Assembly: GCA_025964215.1 (NCBI GenBank)
Contig: JAOPZG010000188.1
Location: 1 to 6,858 of the forward strand
DNA from: Conexibacter sp.
GTDB lineage: Bacteria; Actinomycetota; Thermoleophilia; Solirubrobacterales; Solirubrobacteraceae
DNA: 6,858 nt
Reading direction: 5' to 3'
Made by a program: the position numbers and the translations under genes. Position 1 is the stretch's first letter. The number at the start of each line of letters is the position of its first letter. Below are positions 1 through 5,474 of this stretch, in pieces. The notes below the pieces were generated by a model. It worked only from the letters and a program-made list of their open reading frames with translations, did not search any database and was not told the DNA's origin.

Positions 1-230
1 ACGACCGCGCGCTGCTGCGCGGCGGCGACGGCGCGCGCCTGGAGGTCGGCGTCACGCTCGGGCGAGCGGCCCGCCCACTCGCGCAGGCGCTTGACCTCGC
101 GCGCCTGGGCGAAGTACAGCAACGAGAGCACGGCAAGCCCGAGCACCGACGCGAAGCCGGCGTAGGCGCCGTACTGGTCGATCTTGTCGGAGACCGAGAG
201 GGCCAGAATCGACGACATGCAGGGCGCCAT
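1..230 (-). CDS. Small single-pass membrane protein, N-terminal part (cut by window edge)
   Basis: The frame opens at ATG 230-228 and runs off the left edge after 76 codons, so only the N-terminus is visible. It starts MAPCMSSILALSVSDKIDQY, followed by one clear hydrophobic segment at about residues 23-41 (AGFASVLGLAVLSLLYFAQA). After that comes a charged, Arg/Glu-rich stretch with alternating Ala and Gln, possibly a coiled coil or linker. There is no cleavable signal peptide pattern; it looks like a membrane anchor with the bulk of the protein downstream. An in-frame ATG at 218-216 (Met5) is an alternative start. The ATG at 230 lies one base after the TAG of the dehydratase gene, so translation is probably coupled and the two are co-transcribed. 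It resembles short membrane proteins of Solirubrobacterales that I associate with a LytR C-terminal-type domain, but that domain would lie outside the window and the link is recall only. Function unknown. Confidence 0.7.
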   Translation of the reverse strand, partial: MAPCMSSILALSVSDKIDQYGAYAGFASVLGLAVLSLLYFAQAREVKRLREWAGRSPERDADLQARAVAAAQQRAV

Positions 231-231
231 G

Positions 232-2214
232 CTAGAGAACGGCCCGGTCCGTCCCCGCCGTGCCCTCGTCCTGCACGTCCGCGCCCAGCACGGGACGGGG
301 GACGAGACCGCGCAGCTCGGAGAGCTCGGAGACCTTCGCGGCGAGCGCCGCGGCGTCGCCCTCGAGCACCAGGAGGCCGACCTCGTCGAACATGGTCTCG
401 ACAGTCTGGACGTCCAAGCGGTCGCGCTCCGCGCGCAGGATCTTGTCCGCCGGCGTGGGCTGCGTGCGCTCGAACGGGTTGAAGAGGTCCTCGAAGAGCT
501 TCTCGCCCGGGCGCCGCCCGACCTCCTCGATCACGATGTCCTCGCCCGGGCGCAGGCCCGAGAGCTCGATCATCGTCTCGGCGAGCTGCCAGATCGAGAC
601 CGGGTCGCCCATCTCGAGCACGAAGATCTCGCCGCCGGAGCCCAGCGAGCCGGCGCGGATGACCAGCTGCACGGCCTCCGGGATCGTCATGAAGTAGCGC
701 GTCATGCGCTTGTCGGTGACCGTCACGGGGCCGCCGAGCGCGATCTGGCGGCGGAAGATCGGGACGACCGAGCCCGAGGAGCCGAGCACGTTGCCGAAGC
801 GGACGATCGCGTAGCGCGTGTTCGGCCAGCGCTCCTGCGCGGCCTCGACGGCGAACTCGGCCAGCGCCTTGGAGGCGCCCATCACCGTCGCGGGCGTGAC
901 CGCCTTGTCGGTGGAGACCTGCACGAAGCGGCGGACGTCGTGCTCGCCGGCCACGCGCGCCATCAGCCGCGTCGCCAGCGCGTTGTTGCGGACGGCCTCG
1001 ACGGGGTTGAGCTCCATCAGCCCGACGTGCTTGTAGGCGGCGGCGTGGAAGACGACGGTCGGCCGGTGCTCGGCGAAGACCTCGCGCATCCGCTCGCCCT
1101 CCTTGCAGTCGGCGAGCACGACGGCCATCGAGGAGGGATGGACGTGGCGGTCGTCCTCCAGCTCGCGCATGATCCGGAAGAGGTTGTCCTCGGCGTGGTC
1201 GAGGAGGATCAGCTTGCGCGGGGCGACGCGCGCGATCTGGCGGCAGAGCTCGGAGCCGATCGAGCCGCCGGCGCCGGTGACGAGCACGACCTCGTTCTGG
1301 AGGTAGCGCCCGACGCGGTCGACCTCCATCCGGATCGGCTCGCGGCCGAGGATGTCCTCGACCTCGACGGGCCGCGCCTGGCGCACGACGTTGCCCGAGC
1401 CGGTCTGGAGCAGCTCGAAGACCGTCGGCAGCGTCCGGACCGGGATCCCGCGGGCGCGGCACGCGGAGACGACGCGGGCGCGCAGCGTGCCCGGCGCCGA
1501 GGGGATCGCGATCGTGACCTCGTCGGGCTCGGCCTCGTCGAGGATCCGCGCCAGCTCGTCGGTGCGGCCCAGGACGCGCACGCCCTCGATCCGCATCCGG
1601 TGCTTGGTCGGGTCGTCGTCGACGAAGCCGACCGGGCTCATCCCGAGCTCCGGGTTGCGGACGATCTCGCGGAGGACGAGGCGGCCGCCGTCCCCGGCGC
1701 CGATGATCAGCACGCGGCGGGCGCCCGGGCGCGGGCGGAAGCCGCTCAGCGGCCGCTCGTAGACCGTGCGCGCGATGAAGCGCGAGCCGCCGACGAAGAC
1801 GAGCGTCAGCAGGAAGTAGAAGGCCAGGACGCCGGTCGGGATCGAGAGCGTCACGTCGCCGCGCAGGCGCGAGCCGACGATCACCGGATGCGTCAGCGCG
1901 TTGAAGGCCGGCACGAACAGCGTGGCGACCACGACCGCCTGGAGGATCTTCACGTAGTCGCGCTGGCCGACGTAGCGCCACCACTTCTCGTAGAGGCCGA
2001 AGAGCGTGAAGACCAGCAGGGACGCGGCGACGACGTAGGGCAGCGTCGCCGAGAGCAGATCGGAGTAATCGGTCGGGATCCCGCCGTCGAACCGGAGACG
2101 GAAGGCGAGCAGGTAGGCCAGCGCGACCAGCGCCGCGTCGATCCCCAGCTGCGGGAGCGAATGGCGATGGAGGGGAAGCGCAGCCGAACGTATGCGCCGG
2201 CGCATCCGCCGCAT
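232..2214 (-). CDS. Membrane-bound nucleotide-sugar 4,6-dehydratase, FlaA1/WbpM/CapD family
   Basis: A 660-residue protein of the polysaccharide biosynthesis/CapD family, at the usual length of the large membrane form. Four hydrophobic segments lie at about 22-40, 57-75, 90-105 and 124-145. They are followed by a first Rossmann-like (CoA-binding-type) domain beginning IGAGDGG (171-177), then the catalytic SDR domain with TGAGGSIG (313-320), STDKA (434-438) and MGASK (445-449). Met445 sits where ordinary SDRs have Tyr in YxxxK. This Ser-Met-Lys arrangement is known for the large WbpM-type enzymes, so the protein is probably active. Family members convert UDP-GlcNAc (or a related sugar) to a 4-keto-6-deoxy product at the inner face of the membrane, the first step to bacillosamine, QuiNAc or FucNAc donors. 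The exact sugar is not visible. The start at ATG 2214 gives MRRMRRRIRS. The second ATG at 2205 (Met4) is equally possible and is favoured by a TACAAT hexamer 7 bases before it. The gene is first in its unit and is followed after one base by the small membrane protein. Confidence 0.93.
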   Translation of the reverse strand: MRRMRRRIRSAALPLHRHSLPQLGIDAALVALAYLLAFRLRFDGGIPTDYSDLLSATLPYVVAASLLVFTLFGLYEKWWRYVGQRDYVKILQAVVVATLFVPAFNALTHPVIVGSRLRGDVTLSIPTGVLAFYFLLTLVFVGGSRFIARTVYERPLSGFRPRPGARRVLIIGAGDGGRLVLREIVRNPELGMSPVGFVDDDPTKHRMRIEGVRVLGRTDELARILDEAEPDEVTIAIPSAPGTLRARVVSACRARGIPVRTLPTVFELLQTGSGNVVRQARPVEVEDILGREPIRMEVDRVGRYLQNEVVLVTGAGGSIGSELCRQIARVAPRKLILLDHAEDNLFRIMRELEDDRHVHPSSMAVVLADCKEGERMREVFAEHRPTVVFHAAAYKHVGLMELNPVEAVRNNALATRLMARVAGEHDVRRFVQVSTDKAVTPATVMGASKALAEFAVEAAQERWPNTRYAIVRFGNVLGSSGSVVPIFRRQIALGGPVTVTDKRMTRYFMTIPEAVQLVIRAGSLGSGGEIFVLEMGDPVSIWQLAETMIELSGLRPGEDIVIEEVGRRPGEKLFEDLFNPFERTQPTPADKILRAERDRLDVQTVETMFDEVGLLVLEGDAAALAAKVSELSELRGLVPRPVLGADVQDEGTAGTDRAVL

Positions 2215-2218
2215 TGTA
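2213..2218 (-). promoter_or_regulatory. Possible -10 hexamer (TACAAT) for the dehydratase unit
   Basis: On the minus strand TACAAT occupies 2218-2213 and is followed by exactly 7 bases (2212-2206) and then ATG at 2205. This is the TANNNT-N7-start layout of leaderless actinobacterial mRNAs. If real, translation starts at the dehydratase's fourth codon, because the first ATG lies inside the hexamer. A TTGAGA at 2237-2232 is only 13 bases away, too close to be its normal -35 partner. Such AT-richer hexamers are rare by chance in this sequence, but there is no independent support. Confidence 0.4.
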
Positions 2219-2233
2219 GGCGCAGCACCGGTC

Positions 2234-2260
2234 TCAAGGCCCCGCTCCGCGTTCCGATCA
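2234..2260 (+). promoter_or_regulatory. FliA/WhiG (sigma-28)-like promoter upstream of the Gfo/Idh/MocA gene
   Basis: TCAAGGCC (2234-2241), an 11-base spacer (2242-2252), then TCCGATCA (2253-2260). This matches the sigma-28 layout TAAAGTTT-N11-GCCGATAA in spacing and in the CCGAT core. The same element occurs at 5439-5465 with identical spacing, and the downstream flank CCCGGGGCA also nearly matches CCCAGGGCA there. It ends 8 bases before ATG 2269, so the transcript would have little or no leader. The assignment is by pattern; the -35 half matches only in its AA core. Confidence 0.5.
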
Positions 2261-2268
2261 CCCGGGGC

Positions 2269-3252
2269 ATGGTGAGGGCCATCGTCCTCGGCGCCGGCAC
2301 GGCCGGCGAGCGACACGCGCGCGCTTTGCGGGCGCTCGCGGACCGCTGCGTGCTCGCAGGGGTCTACGACCCGCGCCCGGCGGACGCCAAGCAGCTCGCG
2401 ATGGCGCTCGGGATCCCGTGGCTCGAGGCGCTCGAGCCGGCGTTCGACGAGGCGCACGTCGCGGTGATCGCCGGCCGGGTCGAGGACCGCCCGATGCTGG
2501 CCCGCGCGGCGCTGGAGCGCGGCCTCGACGTCCTGATCGAGCCGCCGCTGGCGCCGACCGTCGAGCTCGCCCACTCGCTGCTGTCGGCGATCGTGCGCGC
2601 CCCGCGCCGGCCGATCGCGCAGGTCGCCTTCGACGAGCACTTCGACCCGGTGGTCCGCGAGCTGCGCGCGAGCTGCGCCGACCAGACGCTGGTCGCCGTC
2701 CGGGCCGAGCGCATGGACCCCGCGACCGCCGGTCCGACGCCGGAGCTCGACGTCGTCCAGGCGCTGATGTCGCAGGACCTCCAGTTCGTCATGGCGCTCA
2801 CCGGCGAGCCGATCGCCGCGACCCAGGCCGCCGGCCGCCGCGTGCGCCGCGGCGGGCCGATCGACCACGCGCACGCGCTGCTGGTGATGGAGGACGACCT
2901 CGTCGCCTCGCTGACCGCCTCCCGCGCCGGCGGCGCGCACGTGCGCCGCATCCGGGTGACGACGACGCAGTCCGAGATCCTCGCCGACCTCGACACCGGC
3001 ACGATCGAGGCCGTCCGCACGACCTCGACGGTCGGCCGCCACGAGTCGGTCGCCCAGCGCGTGGAGCTCCCCCACGAGGACCCGGCCGTCGCCCAGGCCG
3101 TCGCGTTCCTGAAGTACGTCGAGCGCCGCACGTCCCCGGACGTCGGCATCGGCCAGGCGATCGCCGTCCAGGAGGCGGCGCTCGCGATCGTCAAGCGCGT
3201 CGAGCTGATCGCCCACCGCCCGGCGATGCGCCGCGGCCCGCAGGCGGCGTAG
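2269..3252 (+). CDS. Gfo/Idh/MocA-fold protein lacking canonical catalytic residues
   Basis: A 327-residue protein, close to the family's usual 330-350. The N-terminal Rossmann domain is well formed: VLGAGTAGERHARAL with a GxGxxG-type loop (Gly8-Ala-Gly-Thr-Ala-Gly13) and an acidic Asp34 after strand 2, which suggests NAD(H). The family's EKP motif, whose Lys contacts the cofactor and substrate, is here Glu91-Pro92-Pro93. The conserved His in the preceding loop (usual pattern PN..H) is also absent, that stretch reading AGRVEDRPM. The later HDLD-type motif holding the catalytic His is Gln169-Asp-Leu-Gln172, aligned without gaps to the following GEP. It may therefore bind a nucleotide or sugar without oxidoreductase activity, or use other chemistry. 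Family relatives act on sugar nucleotides, which fits the locus. ATG 2269 is chosen because it precedes the first strand directly; GTG 2272 is the alternative. It is monocistronic, divergent from the dehydratase and convergent with the DUF354 gene. Confidence 0.85.
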   Translation: MVRAIVLGAGTAGERHARALRALADRCVLAGVYDPRPADAKQLAMALGIPWLEALEPAFDEAHVAVIAGRVEDRPMLARAALERGLDVLIEPPLAPTVELAHSLLSAIVRAPRRPIAQVAFDEHFDPVVRELRASCADQTLVAVRAERMDPATAGPTPELDVVQALMSQDLQFVMALTGEPIAATQAAGRRVRRGGPIDHAHALLVMEDDLVASLTASRAGGAHVRRIRVTTTQSEILADLDTGTIEAVRTTSTVGRHESVAQRVELPHEDPAVAQAVAFLKYVERRTSPDVGIGQAIAVQEAALAIVKRVELIAHRPAMRRGPQAA

Positions 3253-3261
3253 CCCGAACGC
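3253..3261. other. Nine-base convergent junction between two stop codons
   Basis: The TAG of the Gfo-type gene (3250-3252) and the minus-strand TGA of the DUF354 gene (3264-3262) are separated by 9 bases. I see no T-tract or strong hairpin here. Transcripts from the two sides must either end inside the opposing gene or overlap. Confidence 0.8.
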
Positions 3262-4263
3262 TCAGCGCAGCGGCGCCATGGCCAGCGCGAGCAGGTCGCG
3301 CGGGTCGCGGCGGATGCGCTCGGGCGCGGCGATGGACGCGTCGCGCTTGGCGACGTGGACGTCGGCGGCGTCCGTGAGCTGGTGGAGGCGGCCGGTCGCG
3401 ATCAGGTGCTCGTCGACGGCGCCGAGGCGGCCCTCGAAGGTCGTGAAGACCGGCGTGCCGAGCGCGACGGCCTCGCGGTTCATCGTGCCGCCGGCGGAGA
3501 TGACGAGGTCGGCGTAGGCGATCAGCGACTGCGCGTCGATCGCGCGCTCGGGCACGACGAAGCCGCCGGCGCGCTCGAGCTCCGCGCGCTGCTCGGCCAC
3601 GCGCGGCAGGACGACGACCTGCGCCTGCTCGCGCAGCCGCAGCAGGACGTCGCCGAAGAGGTCGTTCTCGAAGCGGTGGTAGAGCGAGACCGACGGCGTC
3701 GTGCGCACGAACGCCTGCGGCTGCGCCGGGTCGAGCCCGAGCTCGTCGAGGACCGCCGCGTCCGCCGCGAAGTCCGCGAGGTAGTACTCCTCCTTGAGCC
3801 CCGCGTAGGGCTGGAGCTTGCCGCGCGCGCCGTACTTGTACAGCCGCTCCGGCGGGATGACGTCGGGGACGACGACCGCGTTGCCCAGGCGGCAGTTGAC
3901 CGTGTGCTGCACGGTCGCCCACTCGTAGTCGAACATCGTCGTGCGCGGGATCCGCAGCGCGAAGGCCGCGACCGTGACGTCGTTGGAGCCGTGGCCGATC
4001 GCGAGGTCGAACCCCTTCCCGCGCGCGAAGCGCGCGAGCGCCGCCGAGCGGTCGGCCAACCCGATGGCCTTGGCGCCGAGCCGCGCGCCGCGATGGCGGC
4101 CGATGACCTCGCAGTCGATCCCGAAGCGCTCGCAGAGCGCGACGGTCTGCGCGAAGTCGCGCGCGGTCACGCTGACCTCCGCGCCATCAGCCTGGAGCGC
4201 CGCGATCAGCGGACGCAGGACCAGGACGTGCGGCGAGTTGGTGAGGTCGAACCAGACGCGCAA
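3262..4263 (-). CDS. DUF354 family protein, GT-B-like (possible glycosyltransferase or epimerase)
   Basis: A 333-residue protein starting MRVWFDLTNSPHV, the characteristic N-terminus of DUF354 proteins, with the Asn-Ser-Pro-His signature at residues 9-12. Further family-like features are a His/Gly/Ser/Asn loop (GHGSND, 90-95), a Tyr-rich central stretch (LYKYG, then YAGLKEEYYL at about 153-162) and a C-terminal nucleotide-binding-like loop SAGGTMNREA (256-265), followed by GTPVFTTFEG. This last part resembles the GT-B / UDP-GlcNAc 2-epimerase fold, where the equivalent loop holds the donor diphosphate. No member function is known to me with certainty, so acting on a UDP-sugar is inferred from fold and from the neighbouring sugar genes. 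The start is TTG 4263, since no ATG or GTG lies closer to the conserved N-terminus. It begins 10 bases after the aminotransferase TAG with no clear ribosome-binding site, implying coupling within a two-gene unit. No signal peptide or membrane segment is seen; probably cytoplasmic. Confidence 0.85.
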   Translation of the reverse strand: MRVWFDLTNSPHVLVLRPLIAALQADGAEVSVTARDFAQTVALCERFGIDCEVIGRHRGARLGAKAIGLADRSAALARFARGKGFDLAIGHGSNDVTVAAFALRIPRTTMFDYEWATVQHTVNCRLGNAVVVPDVIPPERLYKYGARGKLQPYAGLKEEYYLADFAADAAVLDELGLDPAQPQAFVRTTPSVSLYHRFENDLFGDVLLRLREQAQVVVLPRVAEQRAELERAGGFVVPERAIDAQSLIAYADLVISAGGTMNREAVALGTPVFTTFEGRLGAVDEHLIATGRLHQLTDAADVHVAKRDASIAAPERIRRDPRDLLALAMAPLR

Positions 4264-4273
4264 GGGCGCGACG

Positions 4274-5365
4274 CTAGCGCGCGGCGAGCACCGTGCCGCG
4301 CACGGCTTCCACGACCTCGTCGACCATCGCGGCGTCCAGCGCGGCCGACATCGGGATCGCGAGGTGCGTCCGCGCGACCTCCGCGGTGCCCGGCAGGTCG
4401 TGCGCCGGGGCCCACTTGGCCATCGGCGGCTGGGCGTGGACGGGCACGCGGTAATAGGGCCGCGCGCCGATCCCCTGCTCCTTCAGCCCCGCCAGCAGCG
4501 TGTCGGGATCGTCGTGGCGGATCACGTAGAGGTGCCACGCGGGCCGCGAGCCCGCGGTGGCGCGCGGCAGCGCGACGACGCCCTCGAGCGCCTCGGCGTA
4601 GCGGTCGCCGGCGGCGACGCGGTTGGCGGCCCAGGCGTCGAGGTGCGGGAGCTGCACGCGCAGGATCGCGGCCTGGATCTCGTCGAGGCGGCTGTTGTAG
4701 CCGATGTCGACGTAGTCCTTCTTGTCCTTGGAGCCGTGGAAGCGCAGCGTGCGCACGCGGTCGGCGACGTCGGCGTCGCGGCACGTGATCGCGCCGCCGT
4801 CGCCGAAGGCGCCGAGGTTCTTGGAGGGGTAGAACGAGAACGTCGCGATCGCCCCCAGCGCGCCGGGGCGGCCGGCGGGCGAGGTCGAGCCGGCGGCCTG
4901 CGCCGCGTCCTCCAGGACCGGGACGCCGAGCGCCTCGATCTCGGCGATCGGCGCGACGTTGCCGAACAGGTGGACGGCGATGACGGCCTTCGTCTTCGGC
5001 GTCAGCGCGGCCTTCACCGTCTCGGCGGTGACGCACATCGTGTCGGGATCGACGTCGCAGAAGACCGGGGTCGCGCCGGTGGCCGGGATCGCCTCGGCCG
5101 AGGCCCAGAAGGTGAAGGACGGGACGACGACCTCGTCGCCCGGGCCGACGCCGAGCGCGCGCAGCGCGATCGTGATCGCCTCGGTCCCGTTGGCGACGCC
5201 GATCGCGTGGCCGGCGCCGAGGTAGGCCGCGAGCTCCGTCTCGAACGCCGCGACCTCCGGCCCCAGGACGAACTGGCCCGCGTCGAGCACGCGGTGGACG
5301 GCCGCGCGGATGTCGGCGCGCAGCGGCGCCTGCGGCGAGGTCGGGTCGAACAGAGGTACCGGCAC
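4274..5365 (-). CDS. DegT/DnrJ/EryC1/StrS-type PLP-dependent sugar aminotransferase
   Basis: A 363-residue protein, typical for the family. In order: VPVPLFDP at the N-terminus (a usual opening for this family), GVANGTEAI (56-64) for cofactor phosphate binding, VPSFTFWAS (81-89), EDAAQAAGS (152-160) whose Asp153 should pair with the PLP ring nitrogen, and SFYPSKNLGAFGDGG (177-191), with Lys182 as the Schiff-base lysine. GYNSRLDEIQAAIL (222-235) and PYYRVPVH (303-310) complete the pattern. The Lys means a true aminotransferase rather than the His-bearing ColD-type dehydrase. These enzymes transfer an amino group from glutamate or glutamine to a keto-sugar nucleotide, here plausibly the product of the dehydratase encoded at 232-2214; whether C3 or C4 is aminated is not readable. 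The start is GTG 5365, the only start codon just before the conserved N-terminus. It is the first gene of a unit with the DUF354 gene, whose TTG follows after 10 bases. Cytoplasmic. Confidence 0.95.
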   Translation of the reverse strand: MPVPLFDPTSPQAPLRADIRAAVHRVLDAGQFVLGPEVAAFETELAAYLGAGHAIGVANGTEAITIALRALGVGPGDEVVVPSFTFWASAEAIPATGATPVFCDVDPDTMCVTAETVKAALTPKTKAVIAVHLFGNVAPIAEIEALGVPVLEDAAQAAGSTSPAGRPGALGAIATFSFYPSKNLGAFGDGGAITCRDADVADRVRTLRFHGSKDKKDYVDIGYNSRLDEIQAAILRVQLPHLDAWAANRVAAGDRYAEALEGVVALPRATAGSRPAWHLYVIRHDDPDTLLAGLKEQGIGARPYYRVPVHAQPPMAKWAPAHDLPGTAEVARTHLAIPMSAALDAAMVDEVVEAVRGTVLAAR

Positions 5366-5372
5366 GGGGCGA

Positions 5373-5378
5373 AGCGTA
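5373..5378 (-). promoter_or_regulatory. Possible -10 hexamer (TACGCT) for the aminotransferase unit
   Basis: On the minus strand TACGCT (5378-5373) is followed by 7 bases and then GTG 5365, again the TANNNT-N7-start spacing of a leaderless transcript. No recognisable -35 lies 16-19 bases upstream, where the sequence is G-rich. No ribosome-binding site precedes the GTG, which fits leaderless initiation. Support is modest. Confidence 0.35.
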
Positions 5379-5438
5379 GCCGTGGATCCCGCGCCCTCCC
5401 CGGCCAGAGGTCGAGGTTGCCCACCCGACCGGGGGACC

Positions 5439-5465
5439 TCAACCTTCCGTCCAGGGCGCCGATCA
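5439..5465 (+). promoter_or_regulatory. FliA/WhiG (sigma-28)-like promoter upstream of the LicD-HAD-NTP transferase operon
   Basis: TCAACCTT (5439-5446), an 11-base spacer (5447-5457), then GCCGATCA (5458-5465), one base away from the sigma-28 consensus -10 GCCGATAA and with the consensus spacer length. From 5459 to 5474 it shares 15 of 16 bases with 2254-2269, which lies at the other plus-strand unit start. The element ends 9 bases before GTG 5475, so transcription would start within about 3 bases of the start codon. It sits in the 109-bp divergent gap (5366-5474) shared with the aminotransferase. The rest of that gap shows only a weak GGTCG/CGACC inverted repeat at 5409-5430. Confidence 0.55.
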
Positions 5466-5474
5466 CCCAGGGCA

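Noticed and set aside
2213..2237. TTGAGA (2237-2232) with TACAAT (2218-2213) as a normal sigma-70-type promoter on the minus strand
   Set aside because: The spacer is 13 bases, too short for a standard -35/-10 pair. Only the TACAAT was kept, as a possible -10.
184..2268. Long open plus-strand frame opposite the dehydratase gene, continuous with the Gfo-type gene
   Set aside because: Antisense shadow caused by high GC. Its translation is low-complexity (Arg, Asp, Leu, Ala) with no recognisable domain, while the minus strand encodes a clear CapD-family protein. The real plus-strand gene begins at 2269.
2215..3216. Open minus-strand frame extending the dehydratase upstream, antisense to the Gfo-type gene
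   Set aside because: The translation before MRRMRRRIRS is repetitive and charged, unlike any dehydratase N-terminus. The family protein starts just before its first membrane segments.
3265..3288. Imperfect GC-rich palindrome near the end of the DUF354 gene as a terminator
   Set aside because: It lies inside coding sequence, pairs poorly and has no T-tract on either strand.
3355..4788. Long plus-strand frames opposite the DUF354 and aminotransferase genes
   Set aside because: Shadows of well-recognised minus-strand genes, with Arg/Ala/Gly-rich translations and no motifs.
5409..5430. GGTCG ... CGACC inverted repeat in the 5366-5474 gap as an operator
   Set aside because: A five-base arm with a 12-base loop is expected by chance in sequence this GC-rich, and there is no second copy at the other divergent gap.
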